From JAABVY01 sp964496505 (lineage in GTDB: Bacteria; Zixibacteria; MSB-5A5; JAABVY01): a stretch of 64,000 nucleotides of DNA. Positions 9,353 to 18,961 of the stretch are shown here, piece after piece; positions within the stretch are counted from its first letter, which is position 1; each line of letters starts with the position of its first letter. Location: NCBI GenBank assembly GCA_964496505.1, contig CAZBZV010000005.1:1-64000 (forward strand), given 5' to 3'. Made by a program: the position numbers and the translations under genes. The notes beneath the pieces are model-generated. The model was not told where the DNA came from. It did no database searches and worked only from the letters and a program-made list of their open reading frames with translations.

Positions 9353-12300
9353 TTGCCTAAGAAAAAAGAATCCAATCTGGAGAAAGATCCTCTTTGGTAT
9401 AAAGATGCTGTAATCTATCAGCTTCATGTCAAGTCATTTGCCGACAACAACGGTGATGGGATCGGTGATTTTAAGGGGCTTACGAGCAAGCTGGGCTACC
9501 TCGAGAACCTGGGAGTTACCGCTTTGTGGATACTGCCCTTTTATCCCTCGCCCCAGAAGGATGACGGCTATGATATTGCCGATTATTTCAATGTTAATCC
9601 CGACTACGGCACATTAAAAGATTTTCGCGAGTTCCTGCGCGAAGCTCATTCCCGCGGAATCCGTGTGATTACCGAGCTGGTGCTGAATCATACTTCCAGC
9701 GACCACAAATGGTTTCAGCGTGCACGCCGCGCAAAGCCGGGGACCAAAACGCGGGATATGTATGTCTGGAATGACAATCCCGACAAGTACAAGGATGCAC
9801 GCATAATATTTCAGGATTTCGAGTCCTCCAACTGGTCCTGGGATTCTGACGCCGAAGCTTATTACTGGCACCGTTTCTATTCCCATCAACCGGATTTGAA
9901 TTTCGACAATCCAAAGGTCAAAAAAGAGATGTTTCGCGTGATCGATTACTGGCTCAAGATAGGTGTGGATGGAGTGCGCCTGGATGCTGTTCCTTACCTC
10001 TACGAGCGGGAGGATACCAACTGCGAAAACCTGCCGGAGACACATCAATTTCTGAAAGAATTACGCGAGCATGTCGACAGCAAGTTCGAGGATAAAATGC
10101 TTCTGGCCGAGGCCAATCAATGGCCGGAGGATGCGGCCGCTTATTTTGGCGGGGGTGATGAGTGCAATATGGCCTTCCATTTCCCGGTTATGCCGCGCAT
10201 GTTTATGGCAATTCAGATGGAGGACAGCTTCCCGATCACTGATATCCTGCGGGAGACGCCTGAAATCCCCGAGAACTGCCAGTGGGCAATGTTTCTGAGG
10301 AATCATGACGAACTCACGCTTGAAATGGTTACCGATGAAGAACGGGATTATATGTACCGTGTCTATGCTCGTGATCCGCGTACCAAAATAAATCTGGGAA
10401 TCCGTAGACGTCTGGCGCCGCTTTTGAGCAACAATCGCCGGCGAATCGAGTTGATGAATATTCTCCTGCTGTCATTGCCGGGCACTCCGGTTATCTATTA
10501 CGGTGATGAGATTTCGATGGGCGACAATTATTATCTGGGTGACCGCAACGGTGTGCGTACACCGATGCAGTGGAGCCCGGACAGGAATGCCGGTTTTTCC
10601 AAGGCCAATCCACAGAAGCTGTTTCTGCCGGTGATAATCGACCCCGAGCATCACTACGAAACCCTGAATGTCGAGAATCAGGAGCGCAACCTGTCATCGC
10701 TTTTATGGTGGATGCGGCGGGTGATTGCCATGCGCAAACAGCACAAGGCCTTCAGCCGGGGCAGCTTTGAACTTATATCCTCGGATAATCCCAAGGTGCT
10801 GACCTTTGCCAGAAAGTATGAGGATGAGACTATACTGGTTATCGTGAATTTGTCACGTTTTGCTCAGGTGGTCAATCTGGACCTTTCCGAGTATGAGGGC
10901 TGTATACCCGAGGAATCCTTCAGCCAGAATCTCTTCCCCCAGATCAAAGAAGATGAATATGTGCTCACACTGGGACCTCATAATCATTACTGGTTTAATC
11001 TTCATCCGGAATCCGAATTTGCGGAGGATGTGGAGTTTGACGAGGATCTGGTTTTGAGCGTGAGGGGTGACTGGCTGAATCTGATCAGGGGACGCCAGAG
11101 AGAAAAATTCGAGAGAGCGGTTTTGCCGAAATATGTGAAGAAATCGCGCTGGTTCGGTGCCAAGACCAAGAATATAAGAAAGGTGAAGATCGAGGAGGAA
11201 GCCTTTACGGCCCTCACGCCGGAATCCTCGGTGATCCTGATTATCAGAGTAACCTATACCGACAGCAGCAACGATCTTTTCGTACTGCCCTTATCTTTTG
11301 CGCCTGAAAAGAAGGCCGCGGAGATTGTGGAGGACTATCCTCAAAGTCTGATCGTGCGTTTACGGGCAGAGGGTGAAGAGGGTATCGTATATGACGCTGT
11401 ATATGACGAAAGCTTTCATAAGTCGCTTTTAACATCAATCCTGAGACGAAGGAAGATAAAGGGCAGAATATCGGATTTTATCGGCAGGCCGGGGAGAAAG
11501 CTTAGAAAGCTCGTGGGCGGGGCGATATCGGAAATCGAATCCTGGCCGATGAAGGCGGAGCAGAGTAATACCTCCATAGTATATGATGATAAAATAGTGC
11601 TCAAGCTTTACCGTCATATGCAGGAGGGAATGAATCCCGATTACGAGATAACGCGCTATTTGACGGAGAAGGCCAGGTTCGAGAATATTCCGGCATATAC
11701 AGGATCGATTGAATATATAGACAGAAATGGCGATAATTATATCATAGCCATGGCCCAGGAGTTTATCGAAAATGCCGGGGATGCCTGGAGCTACACTCTT
11801 GATGTTGTCTCCAAATATTTCGAACGGGCTCTGGGTAAGGGAAAGCCGGCCTATGAGGTTATGGAGGAATATCCGTCGTTTACGGAAGTTAATGAAGCTG
11901 AAATACCGCATGTCATGCATGACCTGGTTGGCGGGCTTTTCCTTGAGATGATGTCTGTACTCGGTAAGCGTACGGGCGAGATGCATCTGGCGCTGATTGG
12001 AGATCGTGACAACAGGGACTTCAGGCCGGAAAGCTTTTCGACTCTTTATCAAAGAGCTTTGTATCAGTCAATGCAAAGCCTGGTGAGGCAGACCTTGAAG
12101 CTGTTGGATAAAAATATGAAAAATATACCGGAGGATTTTCGCGGTCAGGCGGAGATGATACGAAAGTCGGAAGATGAGATTTTGAAACGCATGAAGCGAA
12201 TCCTTCGCAAAAAAATATCGGCCCAGCGAACCCGTATACACGGGGATTATCATCTGGGCCAGGTACTCAATACCGGCAAGGATTTTGTGATACTGGATTT

Positions 12301-12682
12301 CGAGGGAGAACCGGCACGTGCTATAAGCGAACGCAGGCTGAAGCATTCGCCTTTGAAAGACGTGGCCGGGATGATTCGTTCGATCCATTATGCGGCCTAC
12401 TCATATTTTATGACCAGGCCCAAATTGCATGCGGAGCAGATGAATCTGCTTGAGTCATGGATCGAGCCATGGTATCTTTATATCTCCGGGGTGTTCTTCG
12501 GAGCCTATATGGATACAGTGAGCGAATCGGATATTATCCCCAAAGAAAACGGCGAACTGGAAACATTGTTGCAGACATTTCTGCTCGAGAAGGGTATCTA
12601 TGAGCTCGGCTATGAGCTCAATCACAGGCCGGACTGGATAACGATTCCGATTCGCGGTATTGAGTATCTTCTGGTTAGTTGA
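9353..12682 (+). CDS. treS: Trehalose synthase-maltokinase fusion (TreS-Pep2)
   Basis: This 1109-residue protein joins two enzymes. Residues about 1-550 are a GH13 trehalose synthase that interconverts trehalose and maltose: Asp211 (GVRLDAVPYLYE) and Glu253 (LLAEANQWPE) are the nucleophile and acid/base, and RNHDELTLE holds the third acid. Residues about 575-1109 are maltokinase (Pep2), which phosphorylates maltose to maltose-1-phosphate; it has RWFGAKTK at its start and the kinase-like RIHGDYHLGQVL and VILDFEGEP motifs. Fusion channels trehalose directly to the substrate of GlgE. Translation starts at TTG with a TAGGAG ribosome-binding site that overlaps the end of glgE. Confidence 0.95.
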   Translation: MPKKKESNLEKDPLWYKDAVIYQLHVKSFADNNGDGIGDFKGLTSKLGYLENLGVTALWILPFYPSPQKDDGYDIADYFNVNPDYGTLKDFREFLREAHSRGIRVITELVLNHTSSDHKWFQRARRAKPGTKTRDMYVWNDNPDKYKDARIIFQDFESSNWSWDSDAEAYYWHRFYSHQPDLNFDNPKVKKEMFRVIDYWLKIGVDGVRLDAVPYLYEREDTNCENLPETHQFLKELREHVDSKFEDKMLLAEANQWPEDAAAYFGGGDECNMAFHFPVMPRMFMAIQMEDSFPITDILRETPEIPENCQWAMFLRNHDELTLEMVTDEERDYMYRVYARDPRTKINLGIRRRLAPLLSNNRRRIELMNILLLSLPGTPVIYYGDEISMGDNYYLGDRNGVRTPMQWSPDRNAGFSKANPQKLFLPVIIDPEHHYETLNVENQERNLSSLLWWMRRVIAMRKQHKAFSRGSFELISSDNPKVLTFARKYEDETILVIVNLSRFAQVVNLDLSEYEGCIPEESFSQNLFPQIKEDEYVLTLGPHNHYWFNLHPESEFAEDVEFDEDLVLSVRGDWLNLIRGRQREKFERAVLPKYVKKSRWFGAKTKNIRKVKIEEEAFTALTPESSVILIIRVTYTDSSNDLFVLPLSFAPEKKAAEIVEDYPQSLIVRLRAEGEEGIVYDAVYDESFHKSLLTSILRRRKIKGRISDFIGRPGRKLRKLVGGAISEIESWPMKAEQSNTSIVYDDKIVLKLYRHMQEGMNPDYEITRYLTEKARFENIPAYTGSIEYIDRNGDNYIIAMAQEFIENAGDAWSYTLDVVSKYFERALGKGKPAYEVMEEYPSFTEVNEAEIPHVMHDLVGGLFLEMMSVLGKRTGEMHLALIGDRDNRDFRPESFSTLYQRALYQSMQSLVRQTLKLLDKNMKNIPEDFRGQAEMIRKSEDEILKRMKRILRKKISAQRTRIHGDYHLGQVLNTGKDFVILDFEGEPARAISERRLKHSPLKDVAGMIRSIHYAAYSYFMTRPKLHAEQMNLLESWIEPWYLYISGVFFGAYMDTVSESDIIPKENGELETLLQTFLLEKGIYELGYELNHRPDWITIPIRGIEYLLVS

Positions 12683-12711
12683 AGTGAACATACAGGACGA
12701 GGAGCATAATT

Positions 12712-14652
12712 ATGGCTGAACGTGTAAATGAAAAATCGAAAGTTATTCACGGACCCAGCCTTTTAAGTGAATACGACGTTTATCTTTTCAGGCAGGGAAA
12801 TCATTATAGAGTTTACCAGAAGCTTGGAGCTCATCGGATAGAGGTTGAGGATCAGGAGGGGACATTGTTCTCGGTCTTTGCGCCCAATGCTGAGCAGGTG
12901 TATGTGATGGGAGATTTCAATGACTGGGATCGTTCCTCGCATCCGTTGGCGGTCAGATGGGACGGCTCCGGTATATGGGAGGGCTTTGTTCCGGACGCAA
13001 AAAAGGGTCAGCTTTATAAATACCACATAAAGTCGAGATTCAATAATTACGAGGTGGATAAGGGCGATCCGTTTGCGATTTCATGGGAGCTTTCACCCAA
13101 AACCGCCTCGCAGATCTGGGATCTGGAATATGAATGGAATGATGATGAATGGATGAGCATGCGGGGCGAGAGAAATAAGCTGAACGGCCCTATTTCAATA
13201 TACGAGCTGCATCTGGGATCATGGCGGCGCAAGCCCGAAGAGGACAATCGCTACCTGAACTATCGCGAGATCGCACATGAACTGGCGGATTATGTTAATG
13301 AAATGGGTTTCACTCATGTTGAGCTCCTGCCGATTATGGAACATCCCTTCTACGGCTCCTGGGGCTATCAGACAGCGGGCTATTTTTCGCCCACCAGCCG
13401 TTTCGGAAGTCCGCAGGATTTCATGTATTTCGTGGATTATCTGCACAGCCAGGGAATCGGCGTGATATTGGACTGGGTGCCTTCACATTTTCCGTCGGAT
13501 AATCACGGTTTGGTGTACTTCGACGGTACTCATCTGTTCGAGCATGAGGACCCGCGCAAGGGTTTCCATCCCGACTGGCAGAGTTATATCTATAATTACG
13601 GCCGTAACGAGGTCAGGAATTTCCTGCTGGCAAGCGCGATGTTCTGGCTGGATCAGTACCATATTGACGGATTCAGGGTGGATGCTGTAGCATCGATGCT
13701 GTACCTGGATTATTCCCGTAAGGAGGGGGAATGGATTCCCAATGAATATGGCGGAAGGGAAAATATAGAAGCTATAAATTTCCTGAGGCAATTCAATGAG
13801 ATGGTTTATAAAGAGTATCCGGATGTGCAGCCCTATGCCGAGGAATCCACGGCCTGGCCGATGGTATCCCGTCCCAATTACCTGGGAGGCCTGGGCTTTG
13901 GTATGAAATGGAATATGGGCTGGATGCATGATACCCTGGATTATTATGCCAAGGAGCCGGTTCACAGGAAATTTCATCACAGCCAGTTATCTTTCAGCAT
14001 CTGGTATTCGTTCTTCGAAAATTTCGTGCTGCCGTTGTCACATGACGAGGTAGTGCACGGCAAGGGTTCGCTTCTAAACAAAATGCCCGGGGATGACTGG
14101 CAGAAGTTCGCAAATTTACGTGCGCTTTTCGGATATATGTTCACGCATCCGGGCAAGAAGCTGCTTTTTATGGGGGGAGAGTTCGGGCAGTGGAAAGAAT
14201 GGAATCATGATACCAGCCTGGACTGGCATCTAACCGAATTTCCATTTCACAAAGGCATGCAGAACTGGATTCGCGACTTGAACAATTTTTACAAAAACAA
14301 TCCGGCGCTGTATGAACGCGATTTCGAAAACGAGGGTTTTCGGTGGATCGATTTCGGTGATTGGCAGCAGAGTGTAATATCGTATATGAGGCTTGGCAAG
14401 AACACAAAGGATTCTATTATTGTAGTTTGTAATCTTACGCCGGTGCCGCGGGATAATTACAAGATCGGCGTTCCGGAAAGCGGCTACTGGGAAGAGGTCT
14501 TAAACAGTGACGCCGAAATTTACGGCGGGAGCGGACAGGGCAATTACGGCGGCGTGAATTCTCTGCCGGTTGCGAATCACGGCCAGTATGATTCGATATC
14601 GATAAATCTGCCGCCATTGAGCGTGGTAGTATTTAAGAAGGAACTTGAATAA
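12712..14652 (+). CDS. glgB: 1,4-alpha-glucan branching enzyme
   Basis: GlgB transfers alpha-1,4 chains to make alpha-1,6 branches. The 646-residue protein has an N-terminal CBM48 beta-sandwich (FAPNAEQVYVMGDFNDWD) and a GH13 barrel with Asp324 (FRVDAVASM) as nucleophile, the acid/base in AEEST (Glu377/378) and LPLSHDEVVHGK with the third acid. Length is normal for the bacterial family. In this cluster it branches the linear glucan made by GlgE. An ACGAGGAG ribosome-binding site precedes the ATG. Confidence 0.96.
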   Translation: MAERVNEKSKVIHGPSLLSEYDVYLFRQGNHYRVYQKLGAHRIEVEDQEGTLFSVFAPNAEQVYVMGDFNDWDRSSHPLAVRWDGSGIWEGFVPDAKKGQLYKYHIKSRFNNYEVDKGDPFAISWELSPKTASQIWDLEYEWNDDEWMSMRGERNKLNGPISIYELHLGSWRRKPEEDNRYLNYREIAHELADYVNEMGFTHVELLPIMEHPFYGSWGYQTAGYFSPTSRFGSPQDFMYFVDYLHSQGIGVILDWVPSHFPSDNHGLVYFDGTHLFEHEDPRKGFHPDWQSYIYNYGRNEVRNFLLASAMFWLDQYHIDGFRVDAVASMLYLDYSRKEGEWIPNEYGGRENIEAINFLRQFNEMVYKEYPDVQPYAEESTAWPMVSRPNYLGGLGFGMKWNMGWMHDTLDYYAKEPVHRKFHHSQLSFSIWYSFFENFVLPLSHDEVVHGKGSLLNKMPGDDWQKFANLRALFGYMFTHPGKKLLFMGGEFGQWKEWNHDTSLDWHLTEFPFHKGMQNWIRDLNNFYKNNPALYERDFENEGFRWIDFGDWQQSVISYMRLGKNTKDSIIVVCNLTPVPRDNYKIGVPESGYWEEVLNSDAEIYGGSGQGNYGGVNSLPVANHGQYDSISINLPPLSVVVFKKELE

Positions 14653-14706
14653 ACGGCAATCTGATCCAGTAAGGGATAAGTAATTACCAAAAGGGAGATT
14701 TCAGGG

Positions 14707-16533
14707 ATGAAGATCGGCGCATTATACAAAGGCGCTAATAAGTGTGAGTTTACATTATGGGCGCCTCATCTGGATCGTCTTGATCTGAAGATACTTTCTC
14801 CAAATGAACAGAAAGTCCCCATGAAGAAGACAGAGAGGGGCTACTGGCATGCGGAGGTGGATGATCTCGAACCGGAGTCAAGATATGTTTATCGTATCAA
14901 TGATGAACACGACAAACCCGATCCGGCGTCTTTCTATCAGCCAGATGATGTTCATGAGCCCTCACAAGTTGTAGACCACGGAAAATTCAAATGGGATGAT
15001 AAGGGCTGGAAAGGCCTCCCTCTTGAAAAGATGATCTTTTATGAGACGCATATCGGTACATTTACATCGGAAGGCTCATTTGAAGCGGCCTGTAAACGTC
15101 TGGATTATCTGGTCGACCTGGGTGTGAATACGATTGAGATTATGCCGGTGGCGCAGTTTCCCGGGTCGCGCAACTGGGGTTATGACGGCGCTTATCTTTA
15201 TGCTGTGCAGAACAGCTATGGCGGCCCGGACGGTTTGAAGCATCTGGTGAATGAATGCCATAAGCGGGATATTGCCGTATGCTTGGATGTGGTTTACAAT
15301 CATCTCGGGCCGGAAGGAAATTATATCTCGCAGTACTGTCCTTATTTCACGGATAAGTATCATACTCCCTGGGGAGCGGCTGTTAATTTCGATGACGCCT
15401 TCAGTGACGGCGTGAGAAATTTCGTTATACAAAACGCGCTCTACTGGTTCGAGCATTTTCATATCGATGCCCTGCGTCTGGATGCCATCCATGGCATATT
15501 CGACATGGGCGCTAAGCATATTTTAAAGGAGATGGCGGAGGAGGTCGACGACTTCTGCCGCAAACAGGGCCGCAGACATTACCTTATAGCGGAAAGCGAT
15601 CTTAATGATATCAGAGTTATTCAGCCCTGGGCCGAGGGAGGTTATGGTATGGATGGGCAGTGGTCGGATGATTTCCATCATTGTATGCATACCCTCCTGA
15701 CCGGCGAGGATAAAGGCTATTATGCCGATTTCGGCAAAATAGATCATCTGGTGAAAGCACTCCAGGAGGGATTCGTGTATTCATGGGATTATTCGGTTTA
15801 CCGCAAGCGTATGCATGGAAGTTCGTCTGTGGGCATGCCTTCCGAGCAATTCACAATATTCATCCAGAATCATGACCAGGTCGGCAACCGCATGATGGGG
15901 GAGAGGCTTTCCTCGCTGGTATCATTCGAGGCCTTGAAGCTGGCTGCCGGATTGATGCTTACCTCGCCATACGTTCCGCTTTTATTCATGGGTCAGGAGT
16001 ACGCCGAGGATAATCCGTTTTTGTATTTTGTCAGCCACGGCGACAAGGATCTGATCAACGCGGTTCGTGAAGGACGAAAACGTGAATTCAAGTCGTTCGG
16101 CTGGGAAAAAGAGCCTCCCGATCCGCAAAGCGAGGAGACTTTTATAAAGTCGATGCCCGATTTCAGCAAGGCGGAAAAGGGCAAACATAAGGCCATGCTG
16201 GATTACTATAAAACGCTTATCGACCTTCGAAAGGAAAATCCTGCCCTGGCACATCTGGAGAAGACCTCTAGCGAGGTCTGGCGCGAGGACGATTTGCCGA
16301 TAGTTTGCATGATAAGAAGATCTCCCAAGCGGGCTGTGTTTATGGCGGCGAATATTTCCGATAATACAAACAACATAAGTATTCCGGATAAAGCAGGGCA
16401 TTTGAATCTGCTTGTTGACTCCTATGACGAAAAGTGGAATGGTGAGGGAAGTTCAGTGCCGAAGAATCCGGATGCGGGATATCAGATTGAGCTTGGGGCT
16501 TATCAGTTTTTGATCTTTGAAAGTAAGGCATAA
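14707..16533 (+). CDS. treZ: Malto-oligosyltrehalose trehalohydrolase
   Basis: TreZ releases trehalose from the end of maltooligosyl trehalose made by TreY. The 608-residue protein has a CBM48-like N-terminus (FTLWAPHLDRLDLKI) and a GH13 barrel with LRLDAIHGIFD (nucleophile Asp), YLIAESDLND (acid/base Glu) and IQNHDQVGNR (third acid). The IHGI.D run and the C-terminal LLFMGQEY segment are typical of TreZ rather than of branching enzymes. The next gene begins one base after its stop codon, so the two are co-transcribed. Confidence 0.94.
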   Translation: MKIGALYKGANKCEFTLWAPHLDRLDLKILSPNEQKVPMKKTERGYWHAEVDDLEPESRYVYRINDEHDKPDPASFYQPDDVHEPSQVVDHGKFKWDDKGWKGLPLEKMIFYETHIGTFTSEGSFEAACKRLDYLVDLGVNTIEIMPVAQFPGSRNWGYDGAYLYAVQNSYGGPDGLKHLVNECHKRDIAVCLDVVYNHLGPEGNYISQYCPYFTDKYHTPWGAAVNFDDAFSDGVRNFVIQNALYWFEHFHIDALRLDAIHGIFDMGAKHILKEMAEEVDDFCRKQGRRHYLIAESDLNDIRVIQPWAEGGYGMDGQWSDDFHHCMHTLLTGEDKGYYADFGKIDHLVKALQEGFVYSWDYSVYRKRMHGSSSVGMPSEQFTIFIQNHDQVGNRMMGERLSSLVSFEALKLAAGLMLTSPYVPLLFMGQEYAEDNPFLYFVSHGDKDLINAVREGRKREFKSFGWEKEPPDPQSEETFIKSMPDFSKAEKGKHKAMLDYYKTLIDLRKENPALAHLEKTSSEVWREDDLPIVCMIRRSPKRAVFMAANISDNTNNISIPDKAGHLNLLVDSYDEKWNGEGSSVPKNPDAGYQIELGAYQFLIFESKA

Positions 16534-16534
16534 A

Positions 16535-18961
16535 ATGGAAAAGCATATAATTATACACGGGCATTTTTACCAGCCTCCGCGTGAGAATCCCTGGCTGGAA
16601 GCAATCGAAATTCAGGATTCGGCTTATCCCTATCATGACTGGAACAGCCGTATTACGGCGGAATGTTATGCGCCCAATACCGCCTCGCATATTCTCGATG
16701 CCGAGCGGCGGATTATCGATATCAGCAACAACTATGCGCGTATCAGCTTCAATTTCGGTCCGACTCTTCTGGCCTGGCTGGAATGGTATGATCCGGAGAT
16801 TTATGAGGCAGTCCTGCAGGCTGATAAGGAAAGTATGGAAAGGTTTTCCGGGCATGGTTCGGCGATGGCTCAATGTTACAACCATAGTATAATGCCGCTT
16901 TCCAATGATCGCGATAAAAGGACACAGATAATCTGGGGCATCGAGGATTTCCGTAACCGTTTCGGGCGCGATCCGGAGGGTATGTGGCTGCCGGAGACAG
17001 CTGTGGATATCGAGTCGCTGGAGCATATGGCGAATAACGATATTAAGTTCACACTTCTCGCGCCGCATCAGGCTAAGAAGATCAGAAAGATTGGCGAGGA
17101 GGAGTGGAATGATGTTTCCGATTCCTCTGTCGATCCCAGGCGGCCTTATCTTTGCAATCTGCCCTCGGGTAAATCGATTGCGCTTTTCTTTTATGACGGT
17201 CCGATTTCACAAGACATCGCTTTTGGCGGCCTTCTAACTAATGGCGAGATATTCGCCAATCGTCTGCTCTCGGCATTTGATGAGAACGGCGATGAACCGC
17301 AGCTCGTGCATATCGCCACCGACGGTGAGACCTACGGGCACCACCAGACTCATGGCGATATGGCGCTGGCCTATTGTTTATACTTTCTCGAAAACGAAAC
17401 TCCGGTAAAACTAACTAATTACGGCGAGTACCTGGAAAAACATCCCCCCGAATACGAGGTGGAAATTATCGAGGACTCTTCCTGGAGTTGTGTGCATGGA
17501 ATCGAACGATGGAGAAATGACTGCGGATGTTCCTCGGGCATGCACGGTGATTGGAATCAGAAATGGCGCGCGCCCTTACGGGGAGCGTTAGACTGGCTGA
17601 GGGATAACCTGATCGAAATATACGAGGATATCGGCTCAAAGCTTTTGAACGATCCCTGGCAGGCTAGAGAAGACTATATTAGCGTAATCTTGAACAGATC
17701 AGATGATAATGTAGAAAAGTTTTTCCGAGATTATGCCAGTAAGGAGCTCTCACATGAGGATAAGGTCAGGGTTCTGCGATTGATGGAGATGCAGAGGCAT
17801 GCCATGCTGATGTATACCAGTTGCGGGTGGTTTTTTGACGAGGTCTCGGGGCTTGAGACGGTGCAGGTTATAGAGTATGCGGCGCGTGCAATGCAGCTTG
17901 CGAAAGAGGCCAGCGGAATCGAGCTTCAGGATGCTTTCAGGGGTTTGATGGAACGTGTGCCCAGCAACCTCGATGAGCACAAGCACGGCGCGGATATTTA
18001 TGAGAAATATGTCGAACCGAGTATACTGGATCTGCTTCGTGTGGGTGCACATTACGGTATCAGTTCTCTTTTCCGGGAATTCTCGGACGAGGATAGCATT
18101 TATAATTATAACGTGCAGGGAAAGCTCTTCGACCGTTCTGAGGTCGGACGGCAAAGACTGGCGATCGGCTTGGTGCATATCCGTTCCAATATCACCTGGA
18201 ACGAAGAGGATATCAGCTTCGCCGCGCTTCATCTGGGCGGACATAATATCATGGGCGGTGCGCTTTCTCGGATGGAAAAGAATCAGTTCGATGCTATGCT
18301 GAAGGATATTCACAGCAGCTTTATGCAGAGCGATATTTCGGAAGTTGTGCGTTTTACGGATAAATATTTCGAGAATAACAGCTTTTCATTACGTCATCTT
18401 TTCAAGAATGAGCAGCGTTCGATAATGAAGGAGCTTCTGGATCGAAGCGCGATAGATATCGATACATCATTCCGTCAATTGTATGAAAATCAGTATCCGG
18501 TGATACAGGCGCTCTCCGGTTTGAATATGCCCCTTCCGGACTATTTCTCGATCCTGATGAAATTCGTGTTGAACCGGGATATGCGCAAAAATCTCGAGAG
18601 CGAGAAAGTTGACTTAGAGGAACTGGAAAGAAATGTGGAGGAACTCAGACGCTGGCCGCTTGAAATCGATAAGGATACCCTGGGATATTTGACCAGCTCC
18701 AAAATAGATGAATTGACATCGCAGTGGAAAAGCAGTCCTGAGGGAATTGAGCTTTTGCAGACAATGAATCGACTTCTGGAGAAGCTTGATTCTCTTGATC
18801 TAAAATATAATCTCTGGAAATCGCAGGTGCGCTATTTCACGATTGGCAGAAATTATTATCCCGAGGTGCGGGATAAGGCCGAAACGGGCGATAAAAATGC
18901 GCAGAATTGGGTTGATCAGTTTAAGCAGCTCGGCGAGCATATAAGGGTCAGGGTGGAATGA
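16535..18961 (+). CDS. GH57-family glycoside hydrolase with DUF3536
   Basis: This 808-residue protein has a GH57-type N-terminal half (HGHFYQPPRENPWLE at residues 6-20, then SFNFGPTLL, and GMWLPETAVDIESL with the likely catalytic Glu) followed by the DUF3536 region. Such proteins sit in trehalose/glycogen clusters, where they are thought to debranch or remodel alpha-glucans; the exact reaction is not established. I start it at 16535 rather than at an in-frame TTG at 16517, because the latter lies inside treZ and the family begins MEKHIIIHGHFYQPP. Its stop overlaps the treY start (ATGA). Confidence 0.88.
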   Translation: MEKHIIIHGHFYQPPRENPWLEAIEIQDSAYPYHDWNSRITAECYAPNTASHILDAERRIIDISNNYARISFNFGPTLLAWLEWYDPEIYEAVLQADKESMERFSGHGSAMAQCYNHSIMPLSNDRDKRTQIIWGIEDFRNRFGRDPEGMWLPETAVDIESLEHMANNDIKFTLLAPHQAKKIRKIGEEEWNDVSDSSVDPRRPYLCNLPSGKSIALFFYDGPISQDIAFGGLLTNGEIFANRLLSAFDENGDEPQLVHIATDGETYGHHQTHGDMALAYCLYFLENETPVKLTNYGEYLEKHPPEYEVEIIEDSSWSCVHGIERWRNDCGCSSGMHGDWNQKWRAPLRGALDWLRDNLIEIYEDIGSKLLNDPWQAREDYISVILNRSDDNVEKFFRDYASKELSHEDKVRVLRLMEMQRHAMLMYTSCGWFFDEVSGLETVQVIEYAARAMQLAKEASGIELQDAFRGLMERVPSNLDEHKHGADIYEKYVEPSILDLLRVGAHYGISSLFREFSDEDSIYNYNVQGKLFDRSEVGRQRLAIGLVHIRSNITWNEEDISFAALHLGGHNIMGGALSRMEKNQFDAMLKDIHSSFMQSDISEVVRFTDKYFENNSFSLRHLFKNEQRSIMKELLDRSAIDIDTSFRQLYENQYPVIQALSGLNMPLPDYFSILMKFVLNRDMRKNLESEKVDLEELERNVEELRRWPLEIDKDTLGYLTSSKIDELTSQWKSSPEGIELLQTMNRLLEKLDSLDLKYNLWKSQVRYFTIGRNYYPEVRDKAETGDKNAQNWVDQFKQLGEHIRVRVE

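Noticed and set aside
16340..17068. 242-codon open frame on the minus strand
   Set aside because: It spans the treZ/GH57 junction in antisense; both sense genes are certain.
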